Part shown: in pieces, positions 12,598-21,300 of the stretch
How the letters are laid out: each line of letters starts with the position of its first letter
Numbering within the stretch: the first letter of the stretch is position 1
Assembly (NCBI GenBank): GCA_937951875.1
Contig: CALGAN010000015.1
Location: 1 to 64,000 of the forward strand
DNA length: 64,000 nt
Reading direction: 5' to 3'
Source: an uncultured Alkalilimnicola sp.
Lineage (GTDB): Bacteria > Pseudomonadota > Gammaproteobacteria > Nitrococcales > AK92
Notes under the pieces: model-generated
Database searches by the model: none
Seen by the model: only the letters and a program-made list of their open reading frames with translations
Told to the model about the DNA's origin: nothing
Position numbers and translations under genes: made by a program

Positions 12598-13137
12598 ATG
12601 TCGATCCGCACGCTGCTCTGTCATATCGCCTTGGTCTTAGGGGCACTGCCCGCGCCCGGCGGCGCGGCCCCGGCCAGCTACGAGGCCGCGCCGGACCGTT
12701 CCGCTTGGCTCAGCCAGCACGACGGCGCCGCCTGCCATCTCAGCCATCAGGTACCGTTATTCGGCTCGGTGACGTTCAGCCGCGAGCCGAGCGGCCGCAG
12801 CCTGCTCACCATCGCGCCGGTGCGGCCGTTCGGCAGCGAGGTCAAGCTGGTGCTGGCGGTACGCGGCACACGCTGGCAGCCGCTGCCCGAGCAGGAACTG
12901 GCCCTGCTCTACCTGTATCCCGCCAGCCCCCTGCTGCGCATCGACGGCGCGTACGTGGAGCACCTGCTGACAGCCCTGGAGCAAGGCCGAACCGCCGTGA
13001 TCCGCTTCGTCGGCGGCTTCGACGGCGAGCACGAACTGGCGCTCTCGCCGGTCGGGTTCCGTCATGGTTGGGCGGACTATCTGTCCTGTGCGGTCGCCAT
13101 TGCCGCCACTGCGTCGGAGGCCGACGACGGCTTCTGA
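12598..13137 (+). CDS. Secreted protein resembling the N-terminal domain of flagellar MotY
   Basis: 179 residues: a signal peptide (about 1-24), then a domain resembling the stator-associating half of MotY. Two cysteines, Cys46 (ACHLSHQ) and Cys164 (YLSCAV), are 118 residues apart; Vibrio MotY has a structural disulfide at about the same distance (C25-C147). The C-terminal OmpA-like peptidoglycan-binding domain of full MotY is absent. A frame open from 12463 is ignored because the upstream part overlaps acnA. A sigma-28-like promoter supports flagellar expression. No clear ribosome site precedes the ATG. Role inferred: T-ring or stator accessory. Confidence 0.6.
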   Translation: MSIRTLLCHIALVLGALPAPGGAAPASYEAAPDRSAWLSQHDGAACHLSHQVPLFGSVTFSREPSGRSLLTIAPVRPFGSEVKLVLAVRGTRWQPLPEQELALLYLYPASPLLRIDGAYVEHLLTALEQGRTAVIRFVGGFDGEHELALSPVGFRHGWADYLSCAVAIAATASEADDGF

Positions 13138-13170
13138 CGCCGATGCGTCGCTGCCGCCGGCTTCCCCCGG

Positions 13171-13176
13171 TATAAT
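13171..13176 (+). promoter_or_regulatory. Perfect sigma-70 minus-10 hexamer upstream of sthA
   Basis: TATAAT lies 158 bases before the sthA start in a GC-rich gap (13138-13334). The minus-35 region is poor, so promoter status is tentative. Confidence 0.35.
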
Positions 13177-13334
13177 CGGGCGCTACCGTCTGCATCGTGA
13201 GTCGCCTTTCCGGCCGTGAGTCCTCACATCGTCCCAACAGCCCGTGCCGAAGGTTCCCGCAAGACGTCGCGGTCGGCGTGGGTGGACGAACGCCCGCCGC
13301 GCGGCGACGGTTCTAGCCAAGGGATATCCCGACC

Positions 13335-14735
13335 ATGAAGCAACAAACCTATGACGCCATCGTGATCGGTGCCGGACCGGGCGGCGAGGGGGCCGCCATG
13401 AAGCTCACCAAGGACGGCAAGCGGGTCGCGGTCATCGAGCAATACCACGAGGTCGGGGGCGGCTGCACGCACTGGGGCACGATCCCCTCCAAAGCGCTGC
13501 GCCACATCGTCCGCCGCATGATGGAGTTCAACGCCAACCCGCTGTTCCGCGAGGTGGCGGCGCCGAAGCGGCTGTCCTTCCCCACGGTGATGGCCGCCGC
13601 CAAGAACGTGATCCAGGAGCAGGCCAGCCTGCGCGCCAGCTTCTATTCCCGTAACGAGGTGCCGGTGCTGCAAGGCCGGGCCAGCTTCATCGACGCCCAC
13701 ACCATCGAGGTCGACACCGGGCGCGGGCGCATGCGGCAGCTGACCGCCGAACACTTCGTGATCGCCACCGGCTCGCGCCCCTACCGGCCCGACGACGTCG
13801 ACTTCTCGCACCCGCGCATCTTCGACAGCGACACCATCCTCAGCCTGGACCATACGCCGCGCTCGATCATCATCTACGGCGCCGGCACCATCGGCTGCGA
13901 ATACGCGTCGATCTTCCGCGGCCTGGGCGTGAAGGTCGATCTGATCAACACCCGCGACCGCCTGCTCAGCTTCCTCGACGACGAGATCTCCGACGCTCTC
14001 AGCTACCACCTGCGCGAGCTGGGCGTGCTGATCCGCCACAACGAGAGCTACACCCGGGTCGAGGCCACCGATCGCGACGTGGTGCTGCACCTGGAGTCCG
14101 GCAAGCGCGTCAAGGCCGACATCCTGCTCTGGGCCAACGGCCGCACCGGCAACTCGCAGGACATGGGTCTGGAGGCGCTGGGCATCGTCCCCAACAGCCG
14201 CGGCCAGATCGAGGTCAACGACGACTACCAGACCGCCCAGCCCAACATCTACGCGGTGGGCGACGTCATCGGCTATCCCAGCCTGGCCAGCGCCGCCTAC
14301 GACCAAGGCCGGTTCGCCGCCACCCATATCAGCCAGGGCCGCAGCGACGTGCATCTGGCGCGCGACATCCCCACCGGCATCTACACCATCCCGGAGATCA
14401 GCTCGGTGGGCAAAACCGAGCGCGAGCTCACCGCCGCCAAGGTGCCCTACGAGGTCGGCCACGCCTACTTCAAGGATCTGGCGCGCGGCCAGATTTCCGG
14501 CCAGACGGTCGGCATGCTCAAGCTGCTGTTCCACACCGAAACGCTGCAGCTGCTGGGCATCCACTGCTTCGGCGACCAGGCGGCGGAGATCGTGCACATC
14601 GGCCAGGCCATCATGGCGCAGCAGGGCGAGGCCAACAGCCTGATGTACTTCATCAACACCACGTTCAACTACCCGACCATGGCCGAGGCGTACCGCGTCG
14701 CCGCCCTCAACGGCTATAACCGGGTGACGCGATGA
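13335..14735 (+). CDS. sthA: Soluble pyridine nucleotide transhydrogenase (Si-specific)
   Basis: FAD flavoprotein that reoxidises NADPH with NAD+, balancing the two pools. 466 residues: an N-terminal FAD fold ([11 protein letters not shown] near 11-21), an NAD(P) fold ([12 protein letters not shown] near 180) and a dimerisation domain. As in other SthA proteins, the redox-active CxxxxC of the disulfide reductase family is incomplete: only Cys44 remains in [10 protein letters not shown]. The stop overlaps the start of the following DsbA-family gene (ATGA). Confidence 0.96.
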   Translation: MKQQTYDAIVIGAGPGGEGAAMKLTKDGKRVAVIEQYHEVGGGCTHWGTIPSKALRHIVRRMMEFNANPLFREVAAPKRLSFPTVMAAAKNVIQEQASLRASFYSRNEVPVLQGRASFIDAHTIEVDTGRGRMRQLTAEHFVIATGSRPYRPDDVDFSHPRIFDSDTILSLDHTPRSIIIYGAGTIGCEYASIFRGLGVKVDLINTRDRLLSFLDDEISDALSYHLRELGVLIRHNESYTRVEATDRDVVLHLESGKRVKADILLWANGRTGNSQDMGLEALGIVPNSRGQIEVNDDYQTAQPNIYAVGDVIGYPSLASAAYDQGRFAATHISQGRSDVHLARDIPTGIYTIPEISSVGKTERELTAAKVPYEVGHAYFKDLARGQISGQTVGMLKLLFHTETLQLLGIHCFGDQAAEIVHIGQAIMAQQGEANSLMYFINTTFNYPTMAEAYRVAALNGYNRVTR

Positions 14736-15376
14736 CTCGCTCGGCCCCCGCGCCGGTAGCGATACCGGTGAGCTTGTTCCTGGACTACACCTGCCCGTTC
14801 AGCTATCTCGCCAGCGAGGGCCTGGAGCGGCTGCGCGCGCAGTTCCCGCTGAAGATCCGCTGGCGTTTCGTGGAAAGCCAACCGGGCATTCCGGTGAGCG
14901 GCTGCCAGCCGGCCGAGCAGGGCCTCTCCCCCGCCCTGCTGGCCCAGCAGGACCGCCAGGCCGCGGAGCTGGCGACCGCCAAAGGCATCGAACCGCCCCG
15001 TCCGCGCCGGCTGCTTGCCAACTCGCGCCGCGCCCTGCTGCTGGCGCTGGCGACGCAGACGCTGCAGCCGGCGCGCTTCGCCGCCCTGCATCGGTCGCTG
15101 TTCCGCGCCTATCTCATCGATGGGCGCAACATCGGCGACCCGGAGATCTTGCTATCCCTGGCCCGCGAGCAGGGGTTGGAAGAGGTGGCGGAATCGGCCT
15201 GGGGCGGGCCCACATACTACGAGCAGCTGCTGGCGCACGTCACGGAGGCGCAGCGTCTGAACCTGAGCGAGCTGCCGTCGCTGAGAGTCGGCCCGCGACT
15301 GTTCGGCGGCGCGACAGCGATCCAGACCCTGGAGCAGGCCCTGCGGCAGAACGCCGCGTACGCGGAGACGCATTGA
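14732..15376 (+). CDS. DsbA-family (FrnE/HCCA-isomerase-like) thioredoxin-fold protein
   Basis: 214 residues with a thioredoxin-fold start ([21 protein letters not shown]). The CPFS motif has only the first cysteine of CXXC, as in the FrnE and 2-hydroxychromene-2-carboxylate isomerase branch, and a helical insertion follows. There is no signal peptide, so it is probably cytoplasmic. Translationally coupled to sthA and two bases from a thioesterase gene. The substrate is unknown; isomerase, glutathione transferase or oxidoreductase activity are all possible. Confidence 0.85.
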   Translation: MTRSAPAPVAIPVSLFLDYTCPFSYLASEGLERLRAQFPLKIRWRFVESQPGIPVSGCQPAEQGLSPALLAQQDRQAAELATAKGIEPPRPRRLLANSRRALLLALATQTLQPARFAALHRSLFRAYLIDGRNIGDPEILLSLAREQGLEEVAESAWGGPTYYEQLLAHVTEAQRLNLSELPSLRVGPRLFGGATAIQTLEQALRQNAAYAETH

Positions 15377-15377
15377 A

Positions 15378-15815
15378 ATGGCCAGAATCGAATTCGCCTT
15401 GCCCGATAACTTCCTGTTCGAAACGGAAGTCGACGTTCGCATCACGGACATCACCGACGCCGGCCATCTCGGCAACGACCGGGTGCTGGCGCTGATCCAC
15501 GAGGCGCGCGCCCGCTTCTTCCGACACCACGGCCTGGCTGAGCTGAACATCGACGGCCGCGGCATCATCGTCGCCGACGCCGCGGTGGTCTATCGGGCCG
15601 AGGCGTTTTTCGGCGACCGGCTGCGCATCCAGATGGCCGGCCAGGACTTCAACAAATACGGCTGCGATCTGGTGTTCCGCATCACCAACGTCGCCAACGG
15701 CCGCGAAATCGCCCGGGCCAAGACCGGCATCGTCTTCTTCGACTACACCAGCCGCCGCATCGCCACGGCGCCAGCGCGCTTCTGCCAGCTCTTCCCCAAC
15801 TGCTGCGGGTGCTGA
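15378..15815 (+). CDS. Hotdog-fold acyl-CoA thioesterase
   Basis: 145 residues of the 4-hydroxybenzoyl-CoA thioesterase/YbgC-like hotdog superfamily. The segment DITDAGHLGNDRVLALIHEARARFF holds the conserved active-site region, followed by the curved sheet (FFGDRLRIQM, GREIARAKTGIVFFDY). Third gene of the sthA operon. The substrate cannot be read from the sequence; neighbouring PsrA hints at a link with acyl-CoA pools, which is inference. Confidence 0.88.
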   Translation: MARIEFALPDNFLFETEVDVRITDITDAGHLGNDRVLALIHEARARFFRHHGLAELNIDGRGIIVADAAVVYRAEAFFGDRLRIQMAGQDFNKYGCDLVFRITNVANGREIARAKTGIVFFDYTSRRIATAPARFCQLFPNCCGC

Positions 15816-15832
15816 GGCCGGGCGGCCTCAGC
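15811..15832. terminator. Hairpin containing both convergent stop codons
   Basis: A perfect 9-bp stem GCTGAGGCC/GGCCTCAGC with a GGGC loop. The thioesterase stop (15813-15815) lies in one arm and the psrA stop (15828-15830, minus) in the other. It lacks a T-tract on either side, so it may block read-through only partially. Confidence 0.55.
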
Positions 15833-16499
15833 TGGCGTGCTTGAGCTGGATCTGCGGCAGATCCGCCGGCAGCGGCGCGCGCAGCCCCTCCGCGAGGAAC
15901 GGAATCAATCGGCTCAGCAGCGCCTTGGCGTTGCCGGAGTCGGAGATCCTGGCGCCGGCCATCAGCCGCACCAGATCCGGCCCGGCCATGGTGTAGGACA
16001 CCGCGCCGACCAGGAAATGCAGGCGCCAGGACAGCTCCTGCCGCGGCAGATGCGGCAGCGCCTTGCCGAAAGCGGCCTTGAAGCGCGTCACCAGCTCGCG
16101 GTTGAGCTGATACATATGATCGCGCAGGGCCTCATTGTGCTCGGTGTACGAGCGTCCGACCAGCTTGACGAAACGATCGCCCACACCGCCGTGCTCCTGG
16201 CTCAGTTCGAGCGCCGGCGCGATGAAGGCCTCGAGCAGCTGCTCCAGGGTAGGCGCCGTCTCCCCCTGCTCCAGCGCGTCCAGCCGCCGCAGCCGCTCGG
16301 CGTTGAGCGGCGCCATGCGGCGGGTGAACACTGCCTTGATGAGCTCCTCCTTGGAGCCGAAGTGGTAGTTGACCGCAGCCAGGTTGACGCCGGCGGTGCC
16401 CGTGATCTTGCGCATCGAGGTCGGCGCGAACCCCAGTTCGGCAAACAGGGCTTCAGCTGCGTCTAGGATGCGTTCCTTCGTATCCGGTTGCTCGGCCAT
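15828..16499 (-). CDS. psrA: TetR-family regulator, PsrA-like
   Basis: 223 residues with an N-terminal TetR helix-turn-helix (ERILDAAEALFAELGF and AGVNLAAVNYHFGSKEELI) closely resembling Pseudomonas PsrA, which senses long-chain acyl-CoAs and controls beta-oxidation and rpoS. The start is the ATG at 16499 four bases after GAGGAG; a TTG at 16511 would place the ribosome site inside the gene. A PsrA-type operator lies 27 bases upstream, pointing to autoregulation. Divergent from the DUF3422 gene. Confidence 0.82.
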   Translation of the reverse strand: MAEQPDTKERILDAAEALFAELGFAPTSMRKITGTAGVNLAAVNYHFGSKEELIKAVFTRRMAPLNAERLRRLDALEQGETAPTLEQLLEAFIAPALELSQEHGGVGDRFVKLVGRSYTEHNEALRDHMYQLNRELVTRFKAAFGKALPHLPRQELSWRLHFLVGAVSYTMAGPDLVRLMAGARISDSGNAKALLSRLIPFLAEGLRAPLPADLPQIQLKHAS

Positions 16500-16507
16500 C
16501 GGGCTCC

Positions 16508-16540
16508 TCAAACGGTCGGTTGATTAAAACATACGTTTGA
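16508..16540. promoter_or_regulatory. PsrA-type operator (AAAC-N4-GTTT within a longer inverted repeat)
   Basis: AAAC ATAC GTTT at 16527-16538 matches the published PsrA box form (G/C)AAAC-N2-4-GTTT(G/C) in the core. It is nested with TCAAACG (16508-16514) and CGTTTGA (16534-16540), perfect inverted arms. A further CGTTTGAAACG sits at 16587-16597. Likely controls psrA and possibly the divergent gene. Confidence 0.6.
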
Positions 16541-16679
16541 ATTATGGCGACGCCTTCGGCACTGTCAAGCCGGCGTCATCTTGAGACGTTTGAAACGCTT
16601 GTATCGCATTCGCGATTCCGATGCAATGCGTACATACGCCGCCCGCAACGAAACGAAGGATCGATATCGAGGTAACCCC

Positions 16680-18023
16680 GTGACCGCTACGCGCAGGGAT
16701 TCGCTTTCAGCCACCGCCGAGTCGACGCTCGGCGCGCTCCTGCCGGGTATCGGCGAGCATCCGCTGCGGCGGACCGTGGCCGCGGAGCTGCATGCCCGCC
16801 CCTTCATCGCGCTGCAATCGCCGGTGCGCGTGTCGCACCTGGCCATGGTGAGCGATGTCGCCGAGGCCGACTGGGCGCACGTCGCCGCGCTATGCCGCCG
16901 CTTCGGCGTCGATCCGCCTAGCCCTGACGCGCCGTTCTTCTATCGCGATTTCGGACCGTTCCGCCTGCGCTGGGAACGGCACAGCGAATTCTCCACCTAT
17001 ACGGTGTTCGTGGCCGGCCCCGGCCCGGCGCCGTTCGAAGACCCAGCGCTGCGCGCGCTGCCCGGCGACTGGCTGTGTCGGCTGCCTGGCCAGCTGCTGG
17101 TCGGCACCCACCTGCTGCTGGAGGACCGCGGCGTACCGCCGCGCTCGGTGGCCGAAGTCGAGCGCCTGTACGGCACCGACACCCTCGCCTGCAGCGAGGT
17201 CGCCGAGGGCGCAGCCCTGGTGTGGAGCGACTTTCGTCTGCACAAGGACGGCTTCGGCCGCATCCTGGTGCAGGATCGCTCGTTGGCACCGCGTCGGGCG
17301 GGACGCTTGGTACAGCGCCTGCTCGAAATAGAGACTTACCGCATGATGGCCCTGCTGGCCTTTCCGTTGGCGCGCGAGCTGGCGCCGGAAATCACCCGCA
17401 ACGAGCGGGTCATCGAGCGCCTGACGCAGCGCATGACCAGCGCCCAGGACCGCGACGGCGATCATGCGCTGCTGCAAGAGCTGTCGGACGTGGCGGCCGA
17501 GGTGGAACGCCTGAGCGCCCGGGCGAGCTTCCGGCTGAGCGCCGCCCGCGCCTACAACACGCTGGTGATCAAGCGCATCGAGAATCTGCGCGAGCGCCGC
17601 ATCGGCGACCTGCAGACCATCGGCAAATTCATGGAGCGGCGGCTGGCGCCGGCCATGCGCACCTGCGAATCGGTGGCCGAACGCCTGGAGGGCCTGTCGC
17701 GCCGCGTGAGCCGCGCCGGCAACCTGCTACGCACCCGGGTCGACGTGGCGCTGGAAGCGCAAAACCGCGACCTGCTCGCCTCCATGAATCGCCGCGCGAA
17801 GATGCAGCTGCACCTGCAACAGACGGTCGAGGGTCTATCGGTGGTGGTGCTCAGCTACTACGCCATGGGTCTGCTCGGCTATGCGCTGCAGGCGCTTACC
17901 GCGCTCGGAGTGCCGTTGCCGCCGACGCTCGACAAAGGGTTGGCGCTGCCGTTCGTGGTCGGCGGCCTGTGGCTGGCGATGCTTTGGCAGCGCCGCCGGC
18001 TGTACGGCGCCGATACCGCTTGA
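16680..18023 (+). CDS. DUF3422 family membrane-anchored protein
   Basis: 447 residues of unknown function. The N-terminal half begins HPLRRTVAAELHARPF and the central part is a long helical region (about 240-380). Two membrane segments lie near 387-407 and 421-437, followed by a short basic tail. The start is GTG at 16680, preceded by GAGGT at six bases; the open frame reaches back to 16581 but upstream residues overlap the PsrA control region and lack conservation. DUF3422 proteins occur widely in proteobacteria without an assigned role. Confidence 0.85.
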   Translation: MTATRRDSLSATAESTLGALLPGIGEHPLRRTVAAELHARPFIALQSPVRVSHLAMVSDVAEADWAHVAALCRRFGVDPPSPDAPFFYRDFGPFRLRWERHSEFSTYTVFVAGPGPAPFEDPALRALPGDWLCRLPGQLLVGTHLLLEDRGVPPRSVAEVERLYGTDTLACSEVAEGAALVWSDFRLHKDGFGRILVQDRSLAPRRAGRLVQRLLEIETYRMMALLAFPLARELAPEITRNERVIERLTQRMTSAQDRDGDHALLQELSDVAAEVERLSARASFRLSAARAYNTLVIKRIENLRERRIGDLQTIGKFMERRLAPAMRTCESVAERLEGLSRRVSRAGNLLRTRVDVALEAQNRDLLASMNRRAKMQLHLQQTVEGLSVVVLSYYAMGLLGYALQALTALGVPLPPTLDKGLALPFVVGGLWLAMLWQRRRLYGADTA

Positions 18024-18341
18024 GGCCTTAGCCGAATTTTCGCGACGCGCCGACGGTATTCATGCGATCTTGCCGCGCCGATCGCCACGCTCATCGACGC
18101 CGCTTTAGATGGCCGCTCGAAGCGATCCGCGGCCTCTCCTGCCCCTGGCTTCCGGCCTGACTCATCCCTTCCTATAAATCGTCCGCATCATTTCTTTGCG
18201 ATTTTAACAAATGAAAATTATCTAAATGAGTCGAAATAAATAATGATCTCTTTGTGAATTATTACATTTCACACCCCTCAATAGCATCAATAACATACCG
18301 CCAGGGATTAACGATAAATAAATCTCTCTTTGGGGGACATC
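18024..18341. promoter_or_regulatory. AT-rich leader upstream of the large lipoprotein gene
   Basis: A 318-base gap without a gene. From about 18175 to 18330 the sequence is strikingly A+T-rich, with many runs such as TTTTAAC and AAATAAATAATG, unlike the rest of the window. It ends in TTTGGGGGACATC before the ATG, giving a GGGGGA ribosome site. TTGCGA (18196-18201) with 17-base spacing to TATCTA is one weak promoter candidate. Confidence 0.5.
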
Positions 18342-21300
18342 ATGGATCGAAGAACCCTCGGGCGCTGGGCGCTCGGCCTCGCCCTGGCGGCAGCGTTGGC
18401 TGCGTGCGACGACAGCAACCGCAGCAATAGTCCGCCGACAGTGGACGCCGGCGCCGACCGGCAAGTCGTCGCCGGCACCGAAGTGAGCCTCACGGCGAAC
18501 GCCAGCGACAGCGACGGCCGCATCGTGGCCTACGAATGGCGGCAAATCGACGGTCCCACCGCCCAACTCAGCAACACCGACACCCCGACGCTCACGGTAC
18601 GTATACCGAACGTACTGATCGACGCTTCGCTGACCTTTCGGATCAAAGTCACCGACGACGACAACGCCTCGGCCGAGGATGATGTCAACCTGCTGGTCAA
18701 GCCGGCCAATCCCGCGCCGTTGGCCGATGCCGGCCCGGACCGGCGCGGCCCGGTGACGCGCTCCGTCGACAACGTCCAGACCTTCGAGGTGGTATTCCTC
18801 GACGGCTCAGCCAGCACGGGCTCCGACTTCCGCTGGCATGTGACCTCCGCGCCGCCGGGCGGCACCGGCTATTTCACGTCGAGTGCGACCCCGATCACCG
18901 GCTTCTATGGCGACGCCGAAGGCGAGTACGTCATCACGCTGGAGGTAAGCAACGGCCAGGGCGCCACGGCCAGCGACAGCGTGACCGTCACCCTGATCCC
19001 CGACGCCGACGGCGACGGCATCGTCGATGCCGATGACCTCGATCGCGACGGCGACAGCTTTCTCAACGAGGCCGACGCCTTCCCCGACGACAAGGCCTCG
19101 CACCTGGACAGCGACGGCGACGGCGTCGGCAACTACTACACCGAGGACGTCGACGGCGACGGCACACCCGATCACCTCGACGACTTCCCGCTCGATCCCA
19201 CCAAGACCGCGTACGACACTTACACCGAAGCGCGCGAGAGCGCCGCTTCCAACCAGAACGACGGGGTCACCGTGGCGGAAGCGGCCGGTTCGCCGCCGAA
19301 GATCATCAACGGCGTGATCAACGCCAGCGGCGGCGCGCCCGACCTGGACTACTACGCGCTCACCTGGAGCGCCGGCCGCTACTCGCTGGTGCTCACCGGC
19401 GCCGATCCGGCCATGACACCGACGCTGGCGGTCATCGACCGCAACGGCCGCGCGGTCGCCAGCACCACGGCCAACGTGCCCACCAGTCGTGGCAACGCCG
19501 CGCTGGCGGTGCAGATCCCCAGCACCGACACCTACTACCTGATCGTCACCGACAGCTCGGGCACCAGCGATCCGGCCTGGTCGTACTCGGTGCGGGTGTT
19601 CCCCGACCAGGACATGAACGGCATCCCCGACGATCTCGAGGACGCCATCGACAGCAACTCGCTGACGGTCGACTCGGACGGCGACAGCATTCCGGATTTC
19701 GTCGAGATCTCCGACGGCCTTGCCTACGGCGGTGCCTATCGCGATCTGGATGGCGACGGCCTGCCGACCTGGTGGGACGACGACTCCGACGGCGACGGCA
19801 TCCCCGATGCGGTCGAGTACTTCAGCGCCGCCGACTATCCGGACTTGAGCCCGGAGGAGTTGCGGGCGCGCAACGATGCCGACGGCGACGGCATTCCCAA
19901 CTATCTCGATCGGGACAGCGACGGCAACGGCATCGACGACTCGCTCGAGGTCGGCCTCAATCCCCTCAAACCCGATGACACCGACGGGGACGGCATCCCG
20001 GACTATCTCGATCCGGACAACGATGGCGACGGCCTGCCGGACGTGCAGGAGACCATCGCCACCTACAAGAAGCCGCTGACCTACGCCGACGAAGGCAGCA
20101 AGCCGACGCAGGACGCGCTGTGGATCGGCGAGCTGTTCAACGAGACCCTCGGTGTCCAAGGCGTGTGCCGCGCCGGCGATCATATCGTCATCAGCGGCCG
20201 CAACTTCCCGGCCAGCGGCTTGCTGGTGTCGTTCAACACGCTCGACGGCCCGGTGATCGTCGCGCCGAGCGTGATCGACGCTGCCAGCGCGCGGCTCGTC
20301 TGCCCGGCCGACATCGCCGCCGGCACGGTGGAAGTGTTCCTGATTCAGAGCAACGAGCGCAGCTACGGCCTAGAGGTCACCTACCTCGACGCCGCGATGC
20401 CAGTGCTCGCCGGCTACACCTTCGACCCTGTGAGCAGCACACTGACCCTGACCGGCGCCAACCTGAACGCCTCGCTGGCGGTTAACTTCACCGGCGCCAG
20501 CCAGGCGGTGAACAACGCCGGCGGCGATCCGCGCAGCGTCATCGTGCCCGTCCCCGCGCAGGCGCAAACCGGCCACTTGTACGTCAGCTCCGTAGCGGGC
20601 GATTCCAACGCGCTCTATGTCCAGTTGACCCGGCTCCTCACCGGCACCCTGCAGTCACCAAACCCGACGGTGCCGATGAACCGTATCGACGTGTCGCTGC
20701 GCCTGGATCAGGAGCAGGTGCCGGCGGACGACGGCAGCTTCCAGACCGAGGCGCCGCGCCAGGGAGCCTATACCCTCACCACCCTCGTCGAGCTACCCGA
20801 TTCCACCGAGGACCATCCCGCCTACGCGCCTTATCTGATGGCGGTGATCCTGCCGGGCGAGGACAACGTCGTGGTGAACACGGCATCGACCGCGCTGGCG
20901 CTGGTTTGGAGCGGGCTGGGCGTGGATCGCTTGGTCGCGTCCAACGCGCTGGCCGATGCCCGCCAGCTGATCGGCAACCTGCCGGCGGTGGCGACGCTGG
21001 CGAGCCGCATCGAGACCTCGCTGCAAAGCGATCTGCGTGCCCTGGTCGCCCCCGATCAGGCCCTGTCCTCGGCCATGGCCGAGGCGCTGCTGGCGGCGGC
21101 CAACGCGGTGGCGGGTGGCGTCGAAAACGGCACGCTGGCGACGCCCCGCGGCGGCCCCCGCCTGACGCCGCGCGGCCTGTTCGGCCCGCCGGCCAAGGTC
21201 ACGCCGCCGGAAGCCGACGACATCTCGGTGTACGAGCGCGGCGATACCGGCAACGTCACGGTGGAGAACGACACCCAGCTGTATCTGTCGGTGAAGATCA

